From NCBI GenBank assembly GCA_016293065.1, contig JAEDEY010000013.1, positions 1 through 36,423 on the forward strand: DNA of 36,423 nucleotides. Reading direction: 5' to 3'. This document shows, one piece after another, positions 1 through 8,303 of this stretch. Each line of letters starts with the position of its first letter. The stretch's first letter is position 1. The notes below the pieces were generated by a model, which saw only the letters and a program-made list of their open reading frames with translations, was not told where the DNA came from and did no database searches. This stretch comes from Bacteroidales bacterium (GTDB lineage Bacteria; Bacteroidota; Bacteroidia; Bacteroidales; UBA3663). Made by a program: the position numbers and the translations under genes.

Positions 1-1744
1 ATTCGCTGATAGCAATTCCGTGTTCGCGGAGGAAATCGGCAACACGATCCATCCAGTTGTAGCTGCCTGTACCTGGCGAGGCAGTGCGCTGGAAGCAATG
101 CTGACGAAGGGCAAGAGTATGGAGTTCGCTCTGGATGCCCATGCTACGCATCTTCTCCCACACCTTGACCGAATTCATCGACGCATACTCGTCGGCATCG
201 CCATGGATGAAGATCATAGGAGCAGTCTTGAGGTCGAAGTTGAACTCGGGCACGAGGATATTATCGTCGTTGTTGCCAAACTCGGTGTTGCCACCATCGG
301 CACCATCGGTGAGCGCGTAGGCAGGATAGATGCCTATACCCCACTGCACACTGCACGAGAGCTTGTCAATATCGTCGATAGGATTGTAGGACTGCTGGAG
401 CGAAGAAGTGACACCCATGAGCGTAAGATGACCGCCAGCCGAACTGCCCATGATGCCAATGCTGTCGGCACAAAGGCCATGAGCCTCGGCTTCGTTGCGC
501 ACGATACGAACGGCACGCTGCAGATCCTGCCAGGCATTGGTATGCTTGGCCAAGCCGCTCTCGGCCGACGGACGAGGAGTGCGGTATTTCATGGTGACAA
601 CAGCCATGCCTCGGTCGTTGAGATAACGGCGCATCGGAGTAACCTCGAAGCTCTCAGGCCCGTTGCCATAGTATGCTCCACCCGAATAGATGATCTGAAT
701 GGCGCGGGTCTTCAATACCTTCGGCATGTGCCATTCTATATATGGAGTGCATTGATTGTCCTGGAAATCAGGAGTCATGCCCTCTGGCCAGATCTCCTGC
801 TGGGCACTCTTCTCCCTACGTCCCTCGTCGCTCGTGAAACGATCGTCGAGCGCAACCTCGGGTTGCAGCGAGCCAAGGATACCCAACTGACGAAGGAACT
901 CGATGCCACGTTCGGTGCCAAAGACACCATGACCGCGATTGGGATAGAGATGCAGTTCGGCAGGCACCTTCATTCGGCGCAGCTGACGGTAGATGAGCGT
1001 AGAGCCATTAGGCGAGTAAACATCGGCACCGCCATGATGGAGCGACATCGGACAGGTCTTCTCGTCGAACTTGAACACATCGTCGAGCCGGACATCAATG
1101 CCATAGCCCTGACGCGACGCCATAGTGCCAGACGAAGCATCGGTAGTGACATAAGCCGGAGCATGGGCAATAGCGAAGTTGATATGGCAAGGCACAGTGT
1201 CGAGCGCATCGATGGCATCATAGGCCGGAGTCTGGGAATTGGCAGCAAGCAAGAGCGCGAGATGAGAACCAGCCGACATCGAGCAAACGCCGATCTTCTC
1301 GGGGTCATAGCCACGCTTTGCAGCCTGGGCACGCACCATGCGTACAGCCCGCTGAGCATCCTCCCATGCCGTCTGATAAATAGGCAGACCATCGGGACGG
1401 GGAGTGCGATAGACAAAATTGACACACTGCAAGCCAGCCTCGGTGAATAGCTTTCGCCAGTTGCGCACATGATCGACGTCGTAGCAGTTCATATACGAGC
1501 CACCAGAGATCAGTATCACACATGCGCCGTTTCGCACCTCAGGCTCAGGGGCTTCATACCACTCCAGATAAGGCATACGATGCTTATCGGCCTTGAAATT
1601 AGGGTCGCTGGCCTCATCGATCATCGCAGCGATCTGATGTGGCTGACTATCCGGCATCTTGCCCTTTGGCCAAATGCCCTGTCTCTGCCATGCATATAGA
1701 TTGAAAGTGCAAAAGAGACAAAGAAGGAGAACGAATTTTTTCAT
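1..1744 (-). CDS. Tandem-domain secreted alpha/beta-hydrolase (acetyl-esterase-like), 3' end outside window
   Basis: The minus frame is open from an ATG at 1744 to the window edge, giving at least 581 codons without a stop, so the gene is cut. The product starts with a signal peptide of about 18 residues (MKKFVLLLCLF...YA). Two homologous hydrolase domains follow, each opening with a similar WP-x-G-x-x-PD motif. Domain 1 has an oxyanion-type SGGS loop, nucleophile Ser157 in S-M-S-A-G, an Asp in GGADVY and His272 in RGHGVF. Domain 2 has SGGAYY, Ser435 in G-S-S-A-G-G, an Asp in HGDADEY and His549 in RQHCF. Both triads therefore look complete, though domain 1 has Ser in place of the first Gly of GxSxG. 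The family resembles periplasmic carbohydrate or xylan acetyl esterases; the substrate is unknown. It lies 159 bp downstream of the phosphatase gene. A long open frame on the opposite strand is a codon-bias shadow. Confidence 0.85.
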   Translation of the reverse strand, partial: MKKFVLLLCLFCTFNLYAWQRQGIWPKGKMPDSQPHQIAAMIDEASDPNFKADKHRMPYLEWYEAPEPEVRNGACVILISGGSYMNCYDVDHVRNWRKLFTEAGLQCVNFVYRTPRPDGLPIYQTAWEDAQRAVRMVRAQAAKRGYDPEKIGVCSMSAGSHLALLLAANSQTPAYDAIDALDTVPCHINFAIAHAPAYVTTDASSGTMASRQGYGIDVRLDDVFKFDEKTCPMSLHHGGADVYSPNGSTLIYRQLRRMKVPAELHLYPNRGHGVFGTERGIEFLRQLGILGSLQPEVALDDRFTSDEGRREKSAQQEIWPEGMTPDFQDNQCTPYIEWHMPKVLKTRAIQIIYSGGAYYGNGPESFEVTPMRRYLNDRGMAVVTMKYRTPRPSAESGLAKHTNAWQDLQRAVRIVRNEAEAHGLCADSIGIMGSSAGGHLTLMGVTSSLQQSYNPIDDIDKLSCSVQWGIGIYPAYALTDGADGGNTEFGNNDDNILVPEFNFDLKTAPMIFIHGDADEYASMNSVKVWEKMRSMGIQSELHTLALRQHCFQRTASPGTGSYNWMDRVADFLREHGIAISE

Positions 1745-1903
1745 TGTATCAAAATTTAATAATGTTTACGAGGACTGTGATGACCATGCCATGAATAAAA
1801 CCTGTGAACATGGTAACGACAATGGGTATTGGCAGACAGGCCATGACCGACGCAGGCAGCACCCATGCCGAAACCACAGAAACACGTATTAACAGTAACA
1901 GTA

Positions 1904-2665
1904 TTATATAAGATCGTTGTTAACCGAATCGTACAGCTCCTCTTGAATCGCCGCATAATCCTTTGACCTGAGGAACTTCCCGATCAGCTCAATATGTTTG
2001 ATATTGTGCATGTCGGTGCCCATGTAGTTGACATAACCCTGCTTGAGCATCCAGTATGCCATCTTTTTCTCAACGTCGCCATAGTAACCCGTAAACGAAA
2101 GGACATTGCACTGGAACTCGACATTCATATCCTGCAGATGATGATAATGCTGACCTTTCATACCAGCGTAATAGTTGTAACGCTCGGGATGGGCCAATAT
2201 CAGCTTATAGCCCTGCTCTTGCAGCTTCTCGATCATTGCCTCAAGATTGGGAGCAGGATAGCGCCAGCTGTTTTCGATCAAGAGATACCTTCCGCTGAGA
2301 GGACGCACCTGACACTGCGGCTCGCCCCACTTGCCGGTATTCACAAGTTCTTCGAACGAATCATCGACACGATACTCGTAGGAGAAGCCTTCGCATTTGA
2401 TCGGCAGTTGTTTCTGTTCGGCAGTCTGCTTCAACTCATCGAACATATTCTGCACCTCCTCGGTAGTCTTCATAAACCGGGGATAAGTGTGATGCGGCGT
2501 AAAAATCACACGTTCCACACCAAACTCATGCAACGACTTGAGAGCCTTCAGCGAGAAGTCGATTGTCTGTGAACCATCATCCATACCGGGAATCAAGTGG
2601 CAATGTATTTCACGTTTGTATGGCAATGGCAAGAGTTGCCTTTTTTTGAAAAGAAAGTCGAACAT
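1904..2665 (-). CDS. CpsB/YwqE-type PHP-fold protein-tyrosine phosphatase
   Basis: The 253-aa product matches the bacterial low-fidelity PHP tyrosine phosphatases (CpsB/Wzb/YwqE) in length and motif order. Visible metal ligands are HCH in EIHCHLIPGMDDG near the N-terminus, PHH in FTPHHTYP, His in LAHPERY and D-x-H in GTDMHN near the C-terminus. These enzymes dephosphorylate tyrosine-kinase autokinases that control capsule or exopolysaccharide chain export. No capsule or kinase gene is nearby, so here it is an orphan. There is no signal peptide, so it is cytoplasmic. A Bacteroidetes-type promoter (TACCTTTG) lies 32 bp upstream of the ATG at 2665. The family call is confident; the target protein is unknown. 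Confidence 0.88.
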   Translation of the reverse strand: MFDFLFKKRQLLPLPYKREIHCHLIPGMDDGSQTIDFSLKALKSLHEFGVERVIFTPHHTYPRFMKTTEEVQNMFDELKQTAEQKQLPIKCEGFSYEYRVDDSFEELVNTGKWGEPQCQVRPLSGRYLLIENSWRYPAPNLEAMIEKLQEQGYKLILAHPERYNYYAGMKGQHYHHLQDMNVEFQCNVLSFTGYYGDVEKKMAYWMLKQGYVNYMGTDMHNIKHIELIGKFLRSKDYAAIQEELYDSVNNDLI

Positions 2666-2696
2666 ATCAAATCAATGAGGAGTCAATAATCAGACG

Positions 2697-2728
2697 CAAA
2701 GGTACGAAAATAGTCCTGCAAATGCAAG
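2697..2728 (-). promoter_or_regulatory. Sigma-ABfr-type promoter of the CpsB-like gene
   Basis: On the minus strand TACCTTTG (2697-2704) matches TAnnTTTG exactly. A CTTG lies 20 bp upstream as a weaker -33 element. It precedes the ATG at 2665. Confidence 0.6.
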
Positions 2729-2797
2729 TTTTGTATTAAAAATATCATTTTTTATAAAAAAAAGTAGATATCATTACACTATAAACGAAAAAATACC

Positions 2798-2805
2798 TAT
2801 CTTTG
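2798..2805 (+). promoter_or_regulatory. Promoter -7 box of the arabinose operon
   Basis: TATCTTTG matches the Bacteroidetes -7 consensus TAnnTTTG, 85 bp upstream of the epimerase ATG. No TTTG is present at the expected -33 position (about 2774-2777), where one copy of ATATCATT (2768-2775; other copy 2742-2749) lies instead. An 11-bp palindrome, GCGCA-A-TGCGC, sits at 2825-2835 just past the likely transcription start. A weak -33 element is compatible with activator dependence, which is inference. Confidence 0.6.
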
Positions 2806-2889
2806 CAAACAATAATACTATCGAGCGCAATGCGCATCACATCGATAAATAGCAGCATAATCTAACATAACATCATATCAACACAAACA

Positions 2890-4080
2890 ATGAAAACAAA
2901 AACTTTATGTGCAAGTGCTGCCCTCATTCTGGGCGCATCATTGGTTATGACTGGTTGCCAGCCAAAGCAGGCTGAGACAGCCGTTCTCACCAAGTCGGGT
3001 CTTGACCCACAACAGTTCGTTGACACCATCAATGGCAAAACCACTGCTCTCTACACACTGAGCAACGGCGAGATGGAAGTGTGCATCACCAACTTTGGTG
3101 GCCGCATCGTTTCGATCATGGCTCCAGACCGTGACGGCAATCTGCGAGACGTTGTGCTCGGCTTTGATAACATCAAGGACTACCAGCGAATCCCTTCGGA
3201 CTTCGGTGCAGCCATCGGCCGTTTTGCCAACCGAATCGACGGCGGTAAGTTCGTACTCGACGGCGACACTATCAAACTGCCTTGCAACGACAATGGCAAG
3301 AACTGCCTCCACGGCGGTCCTAAGGGCTGGCAGTATCAGGTATATGAGGCTGAACAGCAAGACAGCACAACACTCGTGCTCACTATGGTCAGCCCAGATG
3401 GCGACAACAACTTCCCAGGCGAGGTGACAGCACACGTGACATATACCCTCACCGACGACAATGCCATCGTGATGGCTTACGACGCTACTACAACCAAGCC
3501 TACTGTGATCAACATGACCAACCACTCATACTTCAACCTCAGTGGCGACCCATCGAAGAGCGTAGAGAAAGACTCGCTCCTCATCATTTCACGACAGACT
3601 ACACCGGTCAATGCCAACATGATACCTACCGGCGAGATACGCGACATCGAGCCAGGCACTCCATTTGACTTCCTCACAGGCGGTTTCCGCTGCATCGGTG
3701 ACGACATTGATGCCGACGACGAGCAGCTGAAGTTTGCAGGTGGCTACGACCACAACTGGATTCTTGAGCCACAAGCCGACTCAGAAGACCTGCCTATCGC
3801 TTGCGTGCTTTTCTGCCCGGAGAGCGGTATTGCAGTAGTAGAGAAGACCGACATGCCAGGCATCCAGGTATATTCGGGCAACTTCCTCAATGGAATGGTA
3901 AAAGGAAAGAAGGGCATCACCTACAACAAGCGTGCCGGCATCTGCCTTGAGACTCAGAAATATCCTGACGGTCCAAACAAGCCAGAGTGGCCATCTACTG
4001 TGCTCCGTCCAGGCGAAACATACCAGACAGTATCTATTTTCGAGTTCCACACCGACAAAGAGAGCTGCTGCCAGCAATAA
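2890..4080 (+). CDS. galM: Aldose 1-epimerase (galactose mutarotase), lipoprotein
   Basis: The 396-aa product interconverts alpha and beta anomers of aldoses. The N-terminus is a lipoprotein signal ending in a lipobox (LVMTGC, Cys at about residue 23), so this copy should be membrane-anchored outside the cytoplasm, unlike cytoplasmic E. coli GalM. Family motifs appear in order: NFGGRIVS, GRFANRI, LHGGPKGW, the catalytic-His motif NHSYFNLSG, GYDHNW, and the catalytic-Glu motif in GICLETQ followed by a YPDGPN-type loop. It is the first gene of the arabinose operon, 51 bp before the MFS gene. A role in supplying the anomer accepted by the transporters or AraA fits the context; sugar specificity cannot be read from sequence. 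Confidence 0.93.
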   Translation: MKTKTLCASAALILGASLVMTGCQPKQAETAVLTKSGLDPQQFVDTINGKTTALYTLSNGEMEVCITNFGGRIVSIMAPDRDGNLRDVVLGFDNIKDYQRIPSDFGAAIGRFANRIDGGKFVLDGDTIKLPCNDNGKNCLHGGPKGWQYQVYEAEQQDSTTLVLTMVSPDGDNNFPGEVTAHVTYTLTDDNAIVMAYDATTTKPTVINMTNHSYFNLSGDPSKSVEKDSLLIISRQTTPVNANMIPTGEIRDIEPGTPFDFLTGGFRCIGDDIDADDEQLKFAGGYDHNWILEPQADSEDLPIACVLFCPESGIAVVEKTDMPGIQVYSGNFLNGMVKGKKGITYNKRAGICLETQKYPDGPNKPEWPSTVLRPGETYQTVSIFEFHTDKESCCQQ

Positions 4081-4131
4081 ACAGGAATATCAAATAAATC
4101 ATCATAAACAATCTACTAAAACTCAAATCTT

Positions 4132-5385
4132 ATGGCACAACAAAAGCGTAACTGGGTTGCCATCATCACCATGTGGTTCATCTTTGGTATGATATCATTC
4201 GTAACCAACATGGCTGCTCCATTTGGAAACATCTGGGGTATGTCGTACGAATGGGCAGGTATGGCTGGTAACCTCATGAATTTCACAGCTTACCTGTTTA
4301 TGGGTATTCCTGCTGGTAACATGCTCATCAAGTATGGCTACAAGAAGACAGCCCTCATTGCACTGATCGTAGGTGCTATCGGTCTTGGCATCCAGCTCCT
4401 TTCGGGTGTTGTCAGCAACATCTATGTCTATCTGCTCGGTGCTTTGATATGCGGCTTCTGCGTATGTATGCTCAACACCGTAGTTAACCCAATGCTCAAC
4501 CTCCTCGGTGGCGGTGGCAACACAGGTAATCAGCTGATTCAGGCTGGCGGTACCATCAACTCATTGACAGGAACACTCACTCCGATGCTTGCAGGTATGC
4601 TCGTAGGTACATTGACCAAGGATTCATTCCCACAGGTTGCGCCTCTCATCATCACAGGTATCGTGATCTTCCTTGCTGCCTTCTTCATCATCTCGTTCAT
4701 CAAGATCGACGAGCCACAGGCTAACCTCTCGAACGTTAAATATGAGCACTCACCTTGGGCATTCCGTCATGCTGCCCTCGGCTTCATTGCCATCTTCTTC
4801 TATGTGGGTATCGAGATTGCCACACCTGGTATGATGAACCAATGGATCAGCCGTGAAGGTGGATTCGAAGGAGCTGCTGCCGTAGCTGGCTCACTTGCTG
4901 CCATCTACTGGTTCCTGATGCTCATCGGCCGTGCTGCTTCGACTGCCCTTTCTGGCAAGGTATCGTCACGCACACAGCTCATCACCGTTTCAGTAGTCGG
5001 CATAGCACTCATCATTTCAGCAATCTTTACTGGTGACATCAAGATCAACCTCAATATCAACCTTGGTTTCATCACAATCGAGAATGCCACAGTGCCACTC
5101 TCATGCGTCTTCATCTTCCTCTGCGGTCTTTGTACATCGGTGATGTGGGGTGGAATCTTCAACCTCGCCACTGAAGGTCTCGGCAAATATACAGCTAAGG
5201 CATCTGGATGGTTCATGTGTCTCGTAGTGGGTGGTGGTGTAATGCCATACATTCAGGATATGCTGGTTCGTCCGGTTACAGGCTACCTCAACTCTTACTG
5301 GCTCATCGTAGCAATGCTTGCCTACATTCTCTACTATGCTCTGGTAGGCTGCAAGAACGTGAACAAAGACATCAAGGTTGACTGA
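4132..5385 (+). CDS. MFS sugar:proton symporter (FucP-like)
   Basis: The 417-aa, strongly hydrophobic product has about 12 predicted transmembrane segments, beginning with NWVAIITMWFIFGMISF. It has loop features of the fucose/glucose/galactose (FHS) branch of the major facilitator superfamily, such as MGIPAGNMLIKYGYKK after TM2 and a Gly-rich QAGGTINSLTGTL segment. It lies between the mutarotase and a second, unrelated transporter in the ara operon, so L-arabinose or an arabinose-containing sugar is a reasonable substrate. That is context-based inference. The 111-bp gap to the next gene shows no convincing promoter or terminator. Confidence 0.85.
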   Translation: MAQQKRNWVAIITMWFIFGMISFVTNMAAPFGNIWGMSYEWAGMAGNLMNFTAYLFMGIPAGNMLIKYGYKKTALIALIVGAIGLGIQLLSGVVSNIYVYLLGALICGFCVCMLNTVVNPMLNLLGGGGNTGNQLIQAGGTINSLTGTLTPMLAGMLVGTLTKDSFPQVAPLIITGIVIFLAAFFIISFIKIDEPQANLSNVKYEHSPWAFRHAALGFIAIFFYVGIEIATPGMMNQWISREGGFEGAAAVAGSLAAIYWFLMLIGRAASTALSGKVSSRTQLITVSVVGIALIISAIFTGDIKINLNINLGFITIENATVPLSCVFIFLCGLCTSVMWGGIFNLATEGLGKYTAKASGWFMCLVVGGGVMPYIQDMLVRPVTGYLNSYWLIVAMLAYILYYALVGCKNVNKDIKVD

Positions 5386-5496
5386 TATAGCCATTATTAA
5401 ATATAGTCATGGGGATAATTTCTGACAAAGATTATTCCCGCACTTGAAAAAAGAACACAAAATTTCCTACAAACAATATAACAACATCATCAATTC

Positions 5497-7434
5497 ATGG
5501 ACATTTTATCAGCCCTTCAAAGCAGCGGTTTCAAGACCGTTGACTTTATAATCCTTGTGGCATACATCATCTTGCTCGTATGCCTTGGATTATTCCTCAG
5601 CCGCTCAAAAGACGGCAAGGAGAAGAGTGCCAACGACTACTTCCTTGCAGGAAACACCCTTACATGGTGGGCCGTTGGTGCCTCATTGATTGCAGCCAAC
5701 ATTTCGGCTGAACAGTTTATCGGTATGTCTGGTACAGGCTTTGCCGACGGTATTGCCATCTCGGCATACGAGGTCATGGCAGCCATTACACTCGTAGTAA
5801 TCGGCAAGTTCCTCCTCCCAGTCATGCTCGAGCGCAAGATTTTCACAATTCCACAGTTCCTTCGCGAACGTTACAACGACGGTGTAGGTCTGGCCTTCTC
5901 TATCCTCTGGCTCTTCCTCTACGTCTTCGTTAACCTCACATCAGTTGCCTGGCTTGGTGCATTGGCCATCGAGCAGATCCTCGGACTTCAGGGTCTTGCA
6001 GTCGAATGGTTCGGCATCACCATCAGCATCCGCATGATCATCGTGTTCCTGCTCTTCGTCATTGCTGGTATCTATTCGATCTACGGCGGACTTGCTTCTG
6101 TGGCTTGGACCGACGTTATGCAGGTTACCTTCCTCGTTGGAGGTGGACTCATCACTGCCTATGTAGCCTTGAAAGAGATGGGTCTCGTATTCGATACAGA
6201 CGCAATGGGCGCACTTGGCAAGATCTATACCGACCTCACCACAGGCAACTACGCCCACGACACACACTTCCACCTTGTGATTCAGCAGTCGAGCTCGGCC
6301 GACGCATTTGCCAATGTTCCTGGTATTGCTGCTGTAGTAGGTGGTGTATGGCTCACCAATCTCGGTTACTGGGGCTTCAACCAGTATATCATCCAGAAGG
6401 GTCTTGCTGCCAAGAGCATCGATGAGGCAAAGAAGGGTCTTATCTTCGCAGGTTTCCTCAAGATTGTCATCCCATTCATCGTCGTTCTCCCTGGCATCTG
6501 CGCATTCTATATCGCACAGAACCCAGAGGCATTCGCAAGCCTCAACCTTGCAGGCAAGATCAACATCCCGGACGATGCTTATCCTTGGCTCATCCGCAAC
6601 TTCACACCGACAGGTATCAAGGGTCTGAGCTTTGCAGCTCTCACTGCAGCCATCATCTCTTCGTTGGCTTCAATGTTCAACTCTACCTCTACCCTCTTCA
6701 CAATGGATATCTACAAGAAGTACATCAACCCATCAGCAGCCGACACGAAGCTCGTGAATGTGGGTCGTCTGACTTCTGTCGTAGCTCTTCTCATTGCTCT
6801 CTTCACCGTTAAGCCTCTTCTCGGTGGCATTCCACAGGCATTCCAGTACATTCAGGAATACAGTGGCTTCATCTATCCAGGTATCATCACCGTATTCGGT
6901 CTTGGTCTTCTCTGGAAGCGTGCCTCTTCGACTGCAGCTGTCTGGACAGCAATCATCACCATTCCATTGGGCGTGCTCTTCAAGGTATGCTTCGGCGACG
7001 TGCCATTCCAGTTCCGTGCCGGTTATATCTTCATCATCGTAGTCAGCTTCTTCATCATCGTTTCTCTCCTTGACAAGAAGTTCGTGAGCGCACCAGAGCT
7101 CTCTGATGCCGACAAGAAGCAGATGCTCAAGTGGGCACAGATCATGGGTGTTGCAGGTGTCGTGATGATCATTGCTGCCATCATCGTCATCCTCATGGGC
7201 GACAGCACATCATGGACAGCTTATCTCAACGACATCGGATTCCAGGCATTCATCTTCTTCGGCGTACTCGTTGGCTGCAACGGTATCTGGCTCTGGAGTG
7301 ATGCCAAGCATAAGAAGCAGGATCCAAAGGCATTGCCTGTTGACCTCAGTCTTTTCAAGACTACACGTGGATACACTTGGGGTACTATCGGCATTGCCGT
7401 TATCACAATGATCCTCTACGTCGTTCTTTGGTAA
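5497..7434 (+). CDS. Sodium/solute symporter (SSS/SGLT family), likely L-arabinose
   Basis: The 645-aa inner-membrane protein is long for the family, with about 14-15 hydrophobic segments. It carries hallmark vSGLT-type motifs: ANISAEQFIGMSG in the first helical repeat, GGLASVAWTDVMQ, and SSLASMFNSTSTLFTMDIY, which contributes to the Na+ site in characterised members. It is immediately upstream of araD. To my recollection a homologous symporter sits in the Bacteroides thetaiotaomicron arabinose operon. Two transporters of different families in one operon suggests either different affinities or different substrates. Translation runs from MDILSALQSSGFKT; no Shine-Dalgarno is visible, as is normal in this phylum. 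Confidence 0.9.
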   Translation: MDILSALQSSGFKTVDFIILVAYIILLVCLGLFLSRSKDGKEKSANDYFLAGNTLTWWAVGASLIAANISAEQFIGMSGTGFADGIAISAYEVMAAITLVVIGKFLLPVMLERKIFTIPQFLRERYNDGVGLAFSILWLFLYVFVNLTSVAWLGALAIEQILGLQGLAVEWFGITISIRMIIVFLLFVIAGIYSIYGGLASVAWTDVMQVTFLVGGGLITAYVALKEMGLVFDTDAMGALGKIYTDLTTGNYAHDTHFHLVIQQSSSADAFANVPGIAAVVGGVWLTNLGYWGFNQYIIQKGLAAKSIDEAKKGLIFAGFLKIVIPFIVVLPGICAFYIAQNPEAFASLNLAGKINIPDDAYPWLIRNFTPTGIKGLSFAALTAAIISSLASMFNSTSTLFTMDIYKKYINPSAADTKLVNVGRLTSVVALLIALFTVKPLLGGIPQAFQYIQEYSGFIYPGIITVFGLGLLWKRASSTAAVWTAIITIPLGVLFKVCFGDVPFQFRAGYIFIIVVSFFIIVSLLDKKFVSAPELSDADKKQMLKWAQIMGVAGVVMIIAAIIVILMGDSTSWTAYLNDIGFQAFIFFGVLVGCNGIWLWSDAKHKKQDPKALPVDLSLFKTTRGYTWGTIGIAVITMILYVVLW

Positions 7435-7448
7435 CATTTGATTTATTT

Positions 7449-7473
7449 GGGGAGTTAGCGAGAGTTAACTCCC
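7449..7473 (+). other. Intercistronic stem-loop between symporter gene and araD
   Basis: GGGAGTTA (7450-7457) pairs perfectly with TAACTCCC (7466-7473) across an 8-nt loop. A second TTAACTCC follows at 7475-7482 and could pair alternatively. There is no T-tract, so an mRNA processing or stability element is more likely than a terminator. Confidence 0.5.
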
Positions 7474-7500
7474 ATTAACTCCATTTAAAACAAAAATACT

Positions 7501-8211
7501 ATGCTTGAAGAATTAAAAGAAAAAGTATTCAAGGCAAACCTTGATCTTGTAAAGCAGGGTCTTGTCATATTCACTTGGGGCAACGTCTCGGGCATCGACC
7601 GCGAGAAAGGCCTCGTAGTCATCAAGCCATCAGGCGTCAGCTACGACGACATGAAGGCAAGCGACATGGTAGTAGTCGATCTTGAGACAGGCAAGGTGGT
7701 CGAAGGCGACCTCAACCCATCGAGCGACACACCGACACACCTCGTGCTCTATCGCGCATTCCCTAACATCCAGGGCGTAGTTCACACACATTCGACATAC
7801 GCCACAGCTTTCGCACAGGCAGGACAGGACATTCCAAACATCGGAACTACCCATGCCGACTATTTCTACAAGGCAATACCTTGCACACGCGACATGACTA
7901 AGGAAGAGGTGGAAGGCGAATACGAGAAAGAGACAGGCAACGTGATTGTCGATGAGATTCTCAACATCCGCAAGATCAACCCAGACCACACACCTGCTGT
8001 CCTCGTGAAGAATCACGGGCCTTTCAGCTGGGGTACTTCGCCAGACAATGCCGTATATAACGCAAAGGTTATGGAGCAGGTCGCAAAAATGGCATTTATC
8101 TCATATAGCGTAAATCCATTGACCACAATGAACCCACTGCTCGTCGAGAAGCATTACAACCGCAAGCATGGACCAAATGCTTACTACGGACAGAAGGGTC
8201 AGAAGCATTGA
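7501..8211 (+). CDS. araD: L-ribulose-5-phosphate 4-epimerase
   Basis: The 236-aa class II aldolase-fold enzyme converts L-ribulose-5-P to D-xylulose-5-P, the last step of bacterial arabinose catabolism. It matches E. coli AraD in length and motifs: TWGNVSGID, KPSGV, the metal-binding HTHSTYATAFA (the two ligand His), THADYF with the catalytic Asp, the third ligand in VKNHGPFSWG, and a C-terminal KHGPNAYYGQ with the conserved Tyr. It is followed after 92 bp by araA, giving the order D-A-B. The gap holds a small CCGCA/TGCGG hairpin (8256-8272). Confidence 0.96.
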   Translation: MLEELKEKVFKANLDLVKQGLVIFTWGNVSGIDREKGLVVIKPSGVSYDDMKASDMVVVDLETGKVVEGDLNPSSDTPTHLVLYRAFPNIQGVVHTHSTYATAFAQAGQDIPNIGTTHADYFYKAIPCTRDMTKEEVEGEYEKETGNVIVDEILNIRKINPDHTPAVLVKNHGPFSWGTSPDNAVYNAKVMEQVAKMAFISYSVNPLTTMNPLLVEKHYNRKHGPNAYYGQKGQKH

Positions 8212-8303
8212 ACAAACAAAATCCCAAATTTTTTTTATCAATAACGCATTAACACCCGCAATCCCCCTGCGGACCTAATCAATAAAGGTAATGGGGACAC
8301 AAG

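Noticed and set aside
20..1450. 476-codon open frame on the plus strand
   Set aside because: It is antisense to the tandem esterase, whose minus frame has a signal peptide and two catalytic triads. The plus product has no recognisable domain, so it is a codon-bias shadow.
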